Assembly: GCF_913057115.1 (NCBI RefSeq)
Contig: NZ_CAJXNN010000026.1
Location: forward strand, 1-53,762
Direction of reading: 5' to 3'
Source of the DNA: an uncultured Roseovarius sp.
Lineage (GTDB): Bacteria; Pseudomonadota; Alphaproteobacteria; Rhodobacterales; Rhodobacteraceae
DNA: 53,762 nt
In this document: positions 36,507 to 45,246 of the stretch, in pieces
How the letters are laid out: each line of letters begins with the position of its first letter
Numbering within the stretch: position 1 is the stretch's first letter
The notes under the pieces: model-generated
Database searches by the model: none
The model's input: only the letters and a program-made list of their open reading frames with translations
Told to the model about the DNA's origin: nothing
Made by a program: the position numbers and the translations under genes

Positions 36507-37745
36507 ATGAGTGATTTTCGCCCCCTTGCCCAAGCCGCCGAAGCCGCGATGCGCGATGTGTTTGACCCAACACCGTTGCAACGCAATGAGCATCTGTCCG
36601 ACCGCTATCACGCCGATATCTGGCTCAAGCGTGAAGACCTGTCGCCGGTGCGGTCCTACAAACTGCGCGGGGCCTTCAACGCCATGCGTAAGGTCTTGGA
36701 AAACAACCCTGAATCGACACGGTTTGTTTGCGCCAGTGCCGGAAACCACGCCCAGGGCGTGGCCTTCATGTGCCGTCATTTTGGGGTTAAAGGCGTGATC
36801 TTCATGCCGGTCACCACACCCCAGCAGAAGATCGGCAAGACCGAAAAGTTTGGCGGTGACGCGGTGTCAATTCGACTGACAGGGGACTACTTCGACGACA
36901 CGCTTGCCGCGGCACAGGCCTACTGCACTGAAATAAATGGGCATTTTCTGTCACCCTTCGACGATGAGGATGTCATCGAAGGGCAGGCCTCGGTTGGCGT
37001 TGAGATCGAAAAACAGATGGAACAGATGCCCGACAGGATCATCATGCCCGTTGGTGGCGGTGGCCTGTCTTCCGGTGTGTGCAGCTATTTGGGCGATCGT
37101 ACTGCGTTCACACTTGTTGAGCCGGAAGGCGGCGCCTGCCTGGCGGCGGCTTTGAAAGCGGGTCGGCCTACCCGCTTGAATCATATAGATAATTTCGCCG
37201 ATGGTGCCGCCGTGGCACAGATCGGGGCCAAGACTTTTGCCCGCCTTTCGCATATTGATCCATCCACCATGCTTGCGATTGACGAAGATCGGCTTTGCAC
37301 CACGATGCTTGAAATGCTCAATGTCGAAGGCATCGTGCTTGAACCGGCCGGCGCGCTCGCGGTGGATGCCCTCAAGGATATGGCGCAAGAAATTCGCGGC
37401 AAAACAGTCGTTTGCGTGACATCCGGCGGAAATTTCGATTTTGAACGCTTGCCTGAAGTCAAAGAGCGCGCGCAGCGATATTCAGGGGTGAAAAAATACT
37501 TCATCCTGCGTATGCCGCAACGTCCAGGTGCCTTGAAGGATTTCCTGAACATCCTTGGCCCGGAAGACGATATCGCGCGGTTTGAATACCTCAAGAAGTC
37601 CGCCCGCAACTTTGGGTCTGTCCTGATCGGTATCGAAACCAGCAAGCCCGAAAATTTCGTGCATATCCAAACCAAGCTCCAAGCCGCCGGCTTTGACTAT
37701 CGCGACATAACGAATGATGAGGTTCTCGCGGAGTTCTTGATCTAG
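36507..37745 (+). CDS. ilvA: Threonine ammonia-lyase (threonine dehydratase)
   Basis: 412 residues. PLP enzyme converting threonine to 2-oxobutyrate, the first committed step of isoleucine synthesis. PLP lysine Lys52 lies in SYKLRGAF, with the glycine loop VGGGGLSSG binding PLP phosphate. The C-terminal part from about 325 (YFILRMPQRPGALKDFLNIL) is a single ACT-like regulatory domain, so it is the shorter form rather than the roughly 510-residue E. coli type. The start is ATG 36507 (MSDFRPLAQ). Its stop overlaps the convergent Hpt gene by four bases. Confidence 0.94.
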   Translation: MSDFRPLAQAAEAAMRDVFDPTPLQRNEHLSDRYHADIWLKREDLSPVRSYKLRGAFNAMRKVLENNPESTRFVCASAGNHAQGVAFMCRHFGVKGVIFMPVTTPQQKIGKTEKFGGDAVSIRLTGDYFDDTLAAAQAYCTEINGHFLSPFDDEDVIEGQASVGVEIEKQMEQMPDRIIMPVGGGGLSSGVCSYLGDRTAFTLVEPEGGACLAAALKAGRPTRLNHIDNFADGAAVAQIGAKTFARLSHIDPSTMLAIDEDRLCTTMLEMLNVEGIVLEPAGALAVDALKDMAQEIRGKTVVCVTSGGNFDFERLPEVKERAQRYSGVKKYFILRMPQRPGALKDFLNILGPEDDIARFEYLKKSARNFGSVLIGIETSKPENFVHIQTKLQAAGFDYRDITNDEVLAEFLI

Positions 37746-38074
37746 GCAGCGGAAAGTGTCTCTAATTCAGCCAGAAACACGGTTTTCGAAGCATCGTAAC
37801 TGGCCAGGATGTCCGTCACGTCAACGGCACCCCCAGCCCCATTTGCGGCCGCTGTTTCGCCTGTTTGGCACTTTTTTGCAAACTCCGAAAATCCGAGATT
37901 CAGCGCGCTACCCTTCAGGAAGTGCAAGCGCGACTCAAGGTCATCCGTGGCCAAACTCTCGCGCAATATGGCTATTTCTGCTTCGACCTCTTCAAGAAAG
38001 AGATCCACCACCTCACCGAAGCTGTCGGCGCCGATCTCATCGCGCAACTCTCTTACTCTGGCCCAGTCGATCAT
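37742..38074 (-). CDS. Histidine phosphotransfer (Hpt) domain protein
   Basis: 110 residues, a single helical domain. The phosphoacceptor is His51 in HFLKGSALNLGF, matching the HxLKGxA Hpt consensus. It has no kinase or receiver domain, so it acts as a relay between a hybrid kinase and a response regulator. The adjacent divergent gene encodes a receiver-phosphatase protein, a likely partner (inference from position). The two share a 155-base intergenic region with inverted and direct repeats. Confidence 0.88.
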   Translation of the reverse strand: MIDWARVRELRDEIGADSFGEVVDLFLEEVEAEIAILRESLATDDLESRLHFLKGSALNLGFSEFAKKCQTGETAAANGAGGAVDVTDILASYDASKTVFLAELETLSAA

Positions 38075-38114
38075 GTTTCATCGTCCCGCTTTAGCCCCAC
38101 GAAGACTGGCATCC

Positions 38115-38182
38115 GCAGGTTAATGAAACCTGAGTTCAAGCAATTGGAAATAATAAACTTTTAGGTTTCATTGCAGGTTAAT
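38115..38182. promoter_or_regulatory. Repeat-containing divergent control region between Hpt and REC-PP2C genes
   Basis: GCAGGTTAAT occurs twice in direct orientation (38115-38124 and 38173-38182). AATGAAACCT (38122-38131) and AGGTTTCATT (38163-38172) are a perfect 10-base inverted repeat, overlapping or abutting the direct copies. GTTAA half-sites resembling those of the cell-cycle regulator CtrA are included, but the full TTAA-N7-TTAA is not present. It is a probable operator for one or both divergent genes. Confidence 0.5.
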
Positions 38183-38229
38183 CACCATACGCCATCACTC
38201 GGGTATCCCGGTGTAAATGGATGGTATGA

Positions 38230-39507
38230 GTGAGCAGTTTAACCGCAGAGGACATTGCGACACCGCATAAGAATTCGGCAATCCGAAGTGTTCTGGTCGT
38301 CGACGATAGCCGAGCCCAGAGGCGGATTCTATGTGCTTGCCTGCAACGCTGGGGCTTCGCGGTGCGGGAGGCTGAATCAGGCATCGAAGCCTTGGAGATT
38401 TGCCGCGACCACCCCCCGGACCTGGTGTTGAGCGATTGGATGATGCCTGGAATGGATGGTTTGGATTTCTGTCGGGAGTTTCGGGCTACGCCGCGCGACA
38501 GCTATGGCTATTTTATTCTGCTAACCTCCAAGAGCGGGAAAGAAGAGATCGCCCACGGTCTTGACGCCGGGGCCGATGACTTTCTGACCAAGCCGGTGAA
38601 TGCATCGGAACTGCGTGCGCGCATCGCCGCCGGTGATCGCATTCTTCGAATGGAAAGGGAGGTGAATGAAAAGAACCGTTTGGTGAAGTCAACGCTGGAT
38701 GAGCTTCAATCGCTCTACGACGCGCTCGATAGTGACTTGATCGAAGCAAAGAAACTCCAACAGTCTTTGGTAAGCGATCGCTATCGCGATTTCGGGCCTG
38801 CTGACGTTTCATTGCTGTTGAGGTCCAGTGGTCATGTTGGCGGTGACTTGGTCGGGTTCTTTCCAATCGGCGCCACGCGCGTTGGCTTGTATGGCATAGA
38901 TGTCTCTGGCCACGGCATCAGTTCAGCCCTGATGACTGCCCGGTTGGCCGGTTACCTGTCAGCCGTAACGCCCGACCAGAATCTGGCACTACGACGCATG
39001 CCGGACGGGTCTTTCGTATCCAAACCCCCAAGTGAAACGCTTGCTGCCCTGAATCAGTTGATCCTCAACGAGATGGAGACCGAGCATTATTTCACGATGC
39101 TTTTGGCCGATGTCGATCTTGCCTCGGGCAAGGTCATCATGGCGCAAGCTGGCCACCCTTACCCGGCAATTCAGCGCGCAAATGGACAAGTTGAATTCAT
39201 TGGTGATGGGGGTTTGCCTGTCGGATTGATTGATGGTGCCGAATATCGGGATTTCGAGGTATCCATGGCCCCGGGAGATCGCTTGATGATTCATTCAGAT
39301 GGCGTCGTGGAATGTGCTGCGCCGGATGCGACCCTTTTGGACGACCAAGGACTTGCGCAAATCCTACGAGAGTTGCGCCAGACAAGGGGTATGGCATGCC
39401 TTGAGTCATTGATCTGGAAGCTGGTGGAATTTGCACAAACCGATGATCTTGCAGATGACGTTTCGGCGGTTCTGCTTGAGTTCAAACCAAGCCCCATAGT
39501 TGGCTGA
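38230..39507 (+). CDS. Response regulator with PP2C (SpoIIE/RsbU-type) phosphatase domain
   Basis: 425 residues. A receiver domain (about 18-135) has acidic pocket Asp25-Asp26, phosphoacceptor Asp69 in LSDWMMPGMDG, Thr99 and Lys121. A coiled linker (about 138-178) leads to a PP2C-type Ser/Thr phosphatase domain (about 195-425) with metal-binding GIDVSGHGISSALMT and HSDGVVECAAPD. Such proteins usually dephosphorylate an anti-sigma-factor antagonist in a partner-switching pathway. No antagonist or anti-sigma gene is adjacent. The start is GTG 38230. Its last 26 bases overlap the convergent Nudix gene. Confidence 0.92.
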   Translation: MSSLTAEDIATPHKNSAIRSVLVVDDSRAQRRILCACLQRWGFAVREAESGIEALEICRDHPPDLVLSDWMMPGMDGLDFCREFRATPRDSYGYFILLTSKSGKEEIAHGLDAGADDFLTKPVNASELRARIAAGDRILRMEREVNEKNRLVKSTLDELQSLYDALDSDLIEAKKLQQSLVSDRYRDFGPADVSLLLRSSGHVGGDLVGFFPIGATRVGLYGIDVSGHGISSALMTARLAGYLSAVTPDQNLALRRMPDGSFVSKPPSETLAALNQLILNEMETEHYFTMLLADVDLASGKVIMAQAGHPYPAIQRANGQVEFIGDGGLPVGLIDGAEYRDFEVSMAPGDRLMIHSDGVVECAAPDATLLDDQGLAQILRELRQTRGMACLESLIWKLVEFAQTDDLADDVSAVLLEFKPSPIVG

Positions 39508-39925
39508 CAAAGTGCCGATCACCCGAGTTCCCGAGTTCGCGCACCGCAACATTCGGCCATGTCCAAACAGCCCTATGACCGTCCTCGGACGGCGGCCCTA
39601 GTGACCGAACAGGCCGCGCAACATAAATCATGCAGAGTTTTTCAGCCCAAAGGTCATATTCCGGCATATAGGTAAAGCGCCTGAAGGCTCCCAAACGCCG
39701 CGCTGCACCGATTTTCCAACCGGTTTCTTCAAAAACTTCGCGGTGAAGCGCTTGTATCGGTCCTTCCCCAGGATCAATGCCCCCTCCGGGAAGTTGTAAT
39801 TCAGGTATGGGCTCGGATTGATGCGTCACGAGAAGCCGCCCACCACGCGGAAGGATCGCGTAAACGCCGGGACGGCGCGTATATCGTACATCTGCGCGCG
39901 GTGCTTCGCCAAAGCGCCGTATCAT
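39482..39925 (-). CDS. Nudix hydrolase
   Basis: 147 residues. The Nudix box is GGGIDPGEGPIQALHREVFEETGW-like, spanning about residues 47-70 with the REVFEETG core. Substrate class cannot be assigned from the motif alone; related proteins hydrolyse nucleotide diphosphate derivatives. An Arg-rich N-terminus (IRRFGEAPRADVRYTRR) precedes the domain. It diverges from hslO; the longest hslO reading frame would overlap this gene, one reason to prefer the shorter hslO. Confidence 0.86.
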   Translation of the reverse strand: MIRRFGEAPRADVRYTRRPGVYAILPRGGRLLVTHQSEPIPELQLPGGGIDPGEGPIQALHREVFEETGWKIGAARRLGAFRRFTYMPEYDLWAEKLCMIYVARPVRSLGPPSEDGHRAVWTWPNVAVRELGNSGDRHFVSQLWGLV

Positions 39926-40005
39926 GCCACACCTCCCCCTTGGACCTTGCCTTGATGGTCATATATAGACGCGATATGCCAACTTCCGGCAGACAAGGAA
40001 ACCCC

Positions 40006-40998
40006 ATGACTCTCGGACAAAAAATCGCTTGGGACGACACGATCCTGCCGTTCCAGCTGGACAATGCGGATATTCGTGGCCGCGTCGCGCGTTTGGATGG
40101 CGTGCTTGACGGCATCCTGAAGCAACACGACTATCCTGCCCCGGTCGAGGCGCTAGTGGCTGAAATGGCCCTGCTGACAGCGTTGATCGGTCAAACGATC
40201 AAACTGCGTTGGAAGCTGTCGTTGCAGGTCCAATCCAAAGGCCCGGTGCGGATGATTGCCACCGATTACTACGCCCCCGAAGCCGAAGGGGAGCCCGCCC
40301 GCATCCGCGCCTATGCCAGTTTTGATCGTGACCGCGTGACTGGCGCACCTTTCAATCAGGTGGGGGACGGGTATTTTGCCGTCATGATAGACCAAGGCCA
40401 AGGCACGACTCCTTATCAAGGCATCACGCCCCTTACAGCCGATGGCTTGAGCGCCTGTGCCGAAGCGTATTTTGCTCAATCTGAACAGTTGCCGACGCGG
40501 TTCTCGCTGTCTTTTGGTAAATCGACTGAAGCTGGCGGTATTGAACATTGGCGCGCTGGTGGCCTGATGCTCCAGCATATGCCCAAGGCGTCACCCTTCG
40601 CCCAAGGCGGCGGCTCCGGAGAAGAGGGGCTTTTGACCGCGCAGGACGTGGTTGATGGCGAAGATGCCGAAAACTGGAACCGTGCAAACATGCTATTGGA
40701 TACCGTGGATGATCTCGAACTGATCGGCCCATCCGTTGCGCCCACGGACCTCCTGGTACGTCTTTTCCATGAGGAAGCGCCGCGCGTCTTCGACATACAG
40801 GCCGTGCGTTTCGGGTGTACCTGTTCCGAGGAGCGGGTGCGCAATAGCATGTCGATCTATTCGGCCAAGGACATCGAAAAGATGACCACCGACGAGGGCG
40901 TTCTGACTGCTGATTGCCAATTCTGCGGCGCCCATTATCGAATGGACCCAACCACCTTGGGATTCGATGCCGAAAACCCGCCGGACGATGATGGCTGA
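40006..40998 (+). CDS. hslO: Redox-regulated chaperone Hsp33
   Basis: 330 residues. Hsp33 is a cytoplasmic holdase activated by oxidation and heat. The C-terminal zinc switch is present: FGCTCSEERV and, about 30 residues later, ADCQFCGAHY, giving the CxC and CxxC cysteines. The substrate-binding N-terminal domain includes AEMALLTALIGQTIKLRWKL-type helices. ATG 40006 is chosen because AAGGAA lies five bases upstream; longer starts enter the divergent Nudix gene. It overlaps the next gene by 11 bases. Confidence 0.95.
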   Translation: MTLGQKIAWDDTILPFQLDNADIRGRVARLDGVLDGILKQHDYPAPVEALVAEMALLTALIGQTIKLRWKLSLQVQSKGPVRMIATDYYAPEAEGEPARIRAYASFDRDRVTGAPFNQVGDGYFAVMIDQGQGTTPYQGITPLTADGLSACAEAYFAQSEQLPTRFSLSFGKSTEAGGIEHWRAGGLMLQHMPKASPFAQGGGSGEEGLLTAQDVVDGEDAENWNRANMLLDTVDDLELIGPSVAPTDLLVRLFHEEAPRVFDIQAVRFGCTCSEERVRNSMSIYSAKDIEKMTTDEGVLTADCQFCGAHYRMDPTTLGFDAENPPDDDG

Positions 40999-41590
40999 TC
41001 CTTTCGCACATGTAACGCGCGCCTTGGCCAAGGCGCGTCTGGATACCTCGGATTACGATCTGAACCCTGATATCGTGCTACCAGCGGGTCGGACCCTGCG
41101 GCCTGCGGGAGTTCTGGTCGCGATTGCCGAAACCAGCTTGGGTGCTCAGGTTTATCTGACCAAGCGGTCCTCTGCACTCAAGCATCACCCTGGACAGATT
41201 GCTTTTCCCGGTGGCAAGCAGGACGAAGGCGACGCAGATGTAACCGCCGCAGCCCTACGAGAGGCATGGGAAGAAATCGGGTTGGCGCCCGAAAATGTTG
41301 ACGTACTGGGGTCCTTGCCAAGCCATGAAACAGTAACCAGCTTTACCGTCACACCTGTCGTCGCGCGTGTTCGTGAACCCTTTTCGCCGATTGCCGAACC
41401 CGGTGAGGTCGAGGAGGTCTTCACCGCCCCGCTCGCGCATCTGCTTGAACCAAGCAACTTCAAGGTCGAAGCCCGCCGTTGGCGTGGGCGTCAGCGGCGT
41501 TACTACACGGTGCCCTTTGGTCCGTACTATATCTGGGGGGCGACCGCGCGTATTCTGCGCTCGCTGGCGGATGCAGCAGGGAAGCCATGA
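40988..41590 (+). CDS. Nudix hydrolase, probable CoA pyrophosphatase
   Basis: 200 residues. The block YLTKRSSALKHHPGQIAFPG matches the NuCoA signature that precedes the Nudix box in coenzyme A pyrophosphatases, and the box itself follows (GGKQDEGDADVT, REAWEEIG). It would cleave CoA or its derivatives to phosphopantetheine and adenosine 3',5'-bisphosphate. The start is ATG 40988 or 40991 (MMADPF). It overlaps hslO by 11 bases and the following CCA-adding enzyme gene by four, so the group is one operon. Confidence 0.9.
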   Translation: MMADPFAHVTRALAKARLDTSDYDLNPDIVLPAGRTLRPAGVLVAIAETSLGAQVYLTKRSSALKHHPGQIAFPGGKQDEGDADVTAAALREAWEEIGLAPENVDVLGSLPSHETVTSFTVTPVVARVREPFSPIAEPGEVEEVFTAPLAHLLEPSNFKVEARRWRGRQRRYYTVPFGPYYIWGATARILRSLADAAGKP

Positions 41591-42738
41591 AGATTACGGG
41601 TGATTGGATTTCGGCAAAACCCACCCAAGCGGTGTGCAGGATGCTTGAAGAGGCTGGCTATCAGGCTCTTTTTGTTGGCGGTTGCGTCCGAAATGCGCTT
41701 CTTGGTGCTCCGGTATCGGATATCGACATTGCCACCGATGGGCGGCCCGAGGCAGTTGTCGAGCTGTCGAACAAGGCTGGCCTAAAACCTGTGCCCACAG
41801 GGATCGAGCACGGCACGATCACTGTTGTCTCCGATGGCGTGCCGCATGAAGTCACCACCTTCCGCGAAGATGTCGAGACCTTCGGCCGCCATGCAACGGT
41901 CGCGTTCTCTAGGGATGTCGTACAAGACGCCCGCCGCCGCGATTTCACGATGAACGCGCTTTATGCCAAGTCTGACGGCACGCTGATCGACCCCCTGAAC
42001 GGTTTGCCCGATCTTGAAGCCCGGCGCATACGTTTCATCGAAGACCCGGCGCAGCGGATTCGGGAAGACTATTTGCGAATCCTGCGATTCTTTCGGTTTC
42101 ATGCCTGGTACGGTGACCCGGAGGGCGGCTTGGACCCGGACGGGTTGGCGGCCATTGCAAATCATGTCGATGGCTTGTCCGGCCTCTCGTGTGAACGGGT
42201 CGGGGCTGAAATGATTAAACTTCTTTCTGCGCCCGATCCTGCCCCGTCGGTTGCGACGATGCGTTCCAGTGGTGTTCTGCTGGCCGTCCTTCCCGGTGCC
42301 GATGACCGCGCGCTCGCGCCACTTGTGCACCTGGAGTCCGAGGTTGGCGTACCTCCTGACGGGATACGGCGGTTGGCAGCTTTGGGGGGTGACGACCTGC
42401 CAGATCGCCTTCGCCTGAGCAAAGCACAGGCAAAACGCCTCACGAAAATGCAGTCCGAAGTGTCGGCCATGCGTGACCCGTCAGAATTGGGGTATCGGTA
42501 CGGTGAGAAGGATGGGCAGGATATTCTCCTCCTGCGCGCCGCGCTATTGGAGCAGCCGTGGAATCCTGCCGATCTTGACCGGCTGTGCCAAGGCGCCAAG
42601 GCGCGGTTCCCGATCAAGGCCGCCGATCTAATGCCGGAATACGAAGGTCCAAGGCTTGGAAAGAAGCTCAGTGCCTTGGAGCAACGCTGGATCGACTCGG
42701 GTTTCACGCTCACACGTACAGACCTACTGGCGGAGTAA
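41587..42738 (+). CDS. cca: CCA tRNA nucleotidyltransferase/poly(A) polymerase family
   Basis: 383 residues. A class II nucleotidyltransferase: GGCVRNALLG (the GGxVR nucleotide-binding block), DIDIAT metal-binding aspartates, then RRRDFTMNAL and the EDYLRILRFFRF block (ExxxxR-like). No HD domain is seen in the C-terminal helical part. It adds or repairs the CCA end of tRNAs. The start is ATG 41587; the frame is open upstream within the Nudix gene. The poly(A) polymerase alternative is less likely given length and genome type. Confidence 0.92.
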   Translation: MKITGDWISAKPTQAVCRMLEEAGYQALFVGGCVRNALLGAPVSDIDIATDGRPEAVVELSNKAGLKPVPTGIEHGTITVVSDGVPHEVTTFREDVETFGRHATVAFSRDVVQDARRRDFTMNALYAKSDGTLIDPLNGLPDLEARRIRFIEDPAQRIREDYLRILRFFRFHAWYGDPEGGLDPDGLAAIANHVDGLSGLSCERVGAEMIKLLSAPDPAPSVATMRSSGVLLAVLPGADDRALAPLVHLESEVGVPPDGIRRLAALGGDDLPDRLRLSKAQAKRLTKMQSEVSAMRDPSELGYRYGEKDGQDILLLRAALLEQPWNPADLDRLCQGAKARFPIKAADLMPEYEGPRLGKKLSALEQRWIDSGFTLTRTDLLAE

Positions 42739-42742
42739 GGTA

Positions 42743-43966
42743 ATGGACGAATTCCGCATTACGCGCTTGGGTCATTTGGGGGACGGTATTGCCGAAGGGC
42801 CGTATTTTGCCCCGTTGACCCTTCCGGGTGAGGTCATCACGGCACAACGCGACGGTGATAGACTGAAAGACGTGAAAATCGTCACTCCCTCCTCTGACCG
42901 CGTCGCGCCGCCTTGTCGGCACTTCAAATCCTGTGGCGGTTGCCAGTTGCAGCATGCCTCGGATGACTTCATGGCCGAATGGAAGATCGACGTGGTTCGT
43001 ATGGCGCTTTCGGCACAGGGAATCGAAGCGGATTTTGCGCCGATTTCCACATCGCCTCCATTTTCGCGCCGCAGGGCCACTTTCGCCGCGCGCCGCACGA
43101 AAAAGGGGGCCATGGCGGGTTTTCACGCCAAGGCGTCGGAGGTGATTGTAGAGATTCCCGGCTGTCAGCTGCTTGAGCCTGAATTGCTTGCCGCGCGGCC
43201 AGTTGCCGAAGCATTGGCCATGGCTGGTGCAAGCCGGAAAAGCAGTCTTGATGTGGCGGTGACCTTGTCTCTGAACGGGTTGGACATTCTTGTGCGTAAC
43301 GGCAAGCCCTTGGATGGGCCGTTGCGGATGCAATTGGCACAATTGGCCGAGGCACATGATCTTGCCCGCCTGACATGGGAGGACGAGGTGATCGTCACCC
43401 GCCTGCCCCCCGAGCAGCAATTCGATGGCGTTATTGTCGTTCCTCCACCCGGGGCCTTCCTGCAAGCGACCAAATCTGGAGAAGCCAAGCTGTGCCAAGA
43501 AGTGGCGCGCATCACTCAAGGCGCAAAACGTGTCGTCGATCTTTTTGCGGGATGCGGTACTTTTACCCTACCGCTTGCCAAGAACGCCGAGGTTCATGCC
43601 GTCGAAGGCGAAACCGCCATGACAAAAGCCCTTGATGCCGGGTGGCGGCACGGGCAAGGCCACGGCCTGAAGGCGGTGACGCATGAAGCACGCGATTTGT
43701 TTCGCAGGCCGCTGATGCCGGATGAGCTTGCTACATTCGACGCCGCTGTCATTGATCCGCCACGCGCCGGTGCCGAGGCACAGATCCAACACCTTGCCGA
43801 ATCGGACATTCAGGTGATTGCGCATGTCTCTTGCAGCCCGGCAAGTTTTGCACGTGACGCCCGGACCCTGTTGTCAGCCGGGTATGCCATGGGGCCGGTC
43901 CATGTCGTAGATCAATTCCGGTGGTCCACGCATGTCGAATTGGTAGCAGGATTTACGCGGTCCTAG
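42743..43966 (+). CDS. TrmA/RlmD-family RNA (uracil-5)-methyltransferase
   Basis: 407 residues. N-terminal TRAM-like part (1-45), then iron-sulfur cysteines in PPCRHFKSCGGCQLQHA (Cys58, Cys64, Cys67) and a further one in IPGCQLLEPE. The SAM site is VDLFAGCGTFTLPLA, and the catalytic cysteine is in HVSCSPASFARDA near the C-terminus. It methylates uridine-5 in rRNA or tRNA; the exact position (23S U1939 or U747, or tRNA U54) cannot be decided here. ATG 42743 follows TAAGG, four bases after the cca stop. Confidence 0.92.
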   Translation: MDEFRITRLGHLGDGIAEGPYFAPLTLPGEVITAQRDGDRLKDVKIVTPSSDRVAPPCRHFKSCGGCQLQHASDDFMAEWKIDVVRMALSAQGIEADFAPISTSPPFSRRRATFAARRTKKGAMAGFHAKASEVIVEIPGCQLLEPELLAARPVAEALAMAGASRKSSLDVAVTLSLNGLDILVRNGKPLDGPLRMQLAQLAEAHDLARLTWEDEVIVTRLPPEQQFDGVIVVPPPGAFLQATKSGEAKLCQEVARITQGAKRVVDLFAGCGTFTLPLAKNAEVHAVEGETAMTKALDAGWRHGQGHGLKAVTHEARDLFRRPLMPDELATFDAAVIDPPRAGAEAQIQHLAESDIQVIAHVSCSPASFARDARTLLSAGYAMGPVHVVDQFRWSTHVELVAGFTRS

Positions 43967-43971
43967 CACCC

Positions 43972-43991
43972 AAAGGGGATTCATTCCCTTT
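43972..43991 (+). terminator. Hairpin after the RNA methyltransferase gene
   Basis: AAAGGGGA (43972-43979) pairs with TTCCCTTT (43984-43991, one G-T pair), loop TTCA, followed by GTATTTGTGG. A weak terminator for the preceding operon. Confidence 0.5.
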
Positions 43992-44047
43992 GTATTTGTG
44001 GTAAGCTCTTTAAAAAAGAGGCGGATTGAGACAGTGAGTTTAAGGAT

Positions 44048-44551
44048 ATGCGCATGCTGAGATTGGCTTTGGTTGGGCTTTTGTGCCTTGGGCTGGCAGC
44101 CTGCAGTTCAAAGTTCAAAACTTACAACGGGCCCGAAGTAACACATGTGGTCGTCAACAAAGGCGATCGCCAGATGTTTTTGCTGCACCACAACCAAGTG
44201 CTGAAGAACTACCGCATTGATCTTGGGTTCGCGCCCTCCGGCCACAAACAGTACGAAGGTGACGGTAAGACGCCCGAGGGCACCTATGTGATTGACCGGC
44301 GCAACCCGAACAGCGATTTTCACCTTTCGGTGGGTATTTCCTACCCGAACCGTGAAGATATTGCCTTTGCGACGTCACAAGGCAAAAGCCCGGGTGGCGA
44401 TATCTTCATTCATGGGCAACCGAATGCGAAAAGCATCTTCAAACGCACCGGCCCGGATTGGACAGCAGGTTGCATTTCGGTCAAGAATCGCGAGATCGAA
44501 GACATCTATGCCATGGTCAAGAACGGGACGCCGATTACGATTAATCCATAG
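44048..44551 (+). CDS. L,D-transpeptidase (YkuD) family lipoprotein
   Basis: 167 residues. A lipoprotein signal with lipobox LAAC (Cys19) anchors it to a membrane. The YkuD domain has the histidine in IFIHGQP and the active cysteine in AGCISVKN, so it should be able to form 3-3 peptidoglycan crosslinks or attach proteins. GDGKTPEGTYVID is another family block. It is the smaller, catalytic-domain-only type. Next to it is a CAP-domain lipoprotein and then a second L,D-transpeptidase. Confidence 0.92.
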   Translation: MRMLRLALVGLLCLGLAACSSKFKTYNGPEVTHVVVNKGDRQMFLLHHNQVLKNYRIDLGFAPSGHKQYEGDGKTPEGTYVIDRRNPNSDFHLSVGISYPNREDIAFATSQGKSPGGDIFIHGQPNAKSIFKRTGPDWTAGCISVKNREIEDIYAMVKNGTPITINP

Positions 44552-44560
44552 GCACTGGCC

Positions 44561-45076
44561 CTATTGTCCCAGGACCATCGTCCACCAGATTTTACCGTTG
44601 TCCTCCTGAAGCCAGGAGAAGCCCATTTCGCGGGCCTCCGGTGACAGGATAACCTTGCGCGTGGCCGGCTCTTCCATCCATGCCGCCAGCGTTTCGGTTT
44701 CCGTCTCGTAGGTTTCCGAGATCGTCTCGCCCACAAGCTGCCCGTCATAGCCAACCCGGCGCACCCGGTCGATCGGCGAGGATCCGTCCGAGCCGAAATG
44801 CCAAGGCCGGTTCTGAATCGACATGTCCCGCGAGTGCGTGGCGGCTGCGGCTGTCAGTTGCGAGTTCAATTGTACAGCCGGCACGCCCGCGGCTTCGCGC
44901 AATGCATTGACCGAGTCCAGCATGCGATATTGGATCGTCGCAGTTTCACCTGCCCGGATGCGGTACACTTTTGGCAGTGGTTTACCATCCGGGCCGAGTG
45001 TGGGCTCGGGTGGTGTGGTCGCACAGGCCGAAAGAACCATCAAAGCCGATAATAGAAGTGCCAATATGCGTGTCAT
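44561..45076 (-). CDS. CAP (SCP/PR-1) domain lipoprotein
   Basis: 171 residues. The signal peptide ends in lipobox LSAC (Cys18). The CAP domain spans about 50-171: MLDSVNALREAAGVPAVQL, AAAATHSRDMSIQN, WHFGSDGSSP, and LVGETISETYE, with the conserved histidine and glutamate of the family pocket. Function in bacteria is mostly unknown; an envelope role is inferred from the lipoprotein signal and from lying between two peptidoglycan enzymes. ATG 45076 is used, since upstream residues are not signal-like. Confidence 0.88.
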   Translation of the reverse strand: MTRILALLLSALMVLSACATTPPEPTLGPDGKPLPKVYRIRAGETATIQYRMLDSVNALREAAGVPAVQLNSQLTAAAATHSRDMSIQNRPWHFGSDGSSPIDRVRRVGYDGQLVGETISETYETETETLAAWMEEPATRKVILSPEAREMGFSWLQEDNGKIWWTMVLGQ

Positions 45077-45246
45077 GTGTGCCTGCCACCCGTGCTGTTG
45101 CTTGGAGTAAGCAGTAACGAAAGCGTGGTTGCGATTCAAACCCACATATGCGTGACTTTGCCGATTAACGTTTCTTTGAATTGCGACTGCGACTTTCGCG
45201 CCATATATTACGGCCCAAGTCAGATAGTCGAGATTGGAGTCCGAGC

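Noticed and set aside
38226..38270. ATG at 38226 as a start for the response regulator
   Set aside because: It is out of frame and gives a 14-codon peptide; the GTG at 38230 is in frame with the receiver domain.
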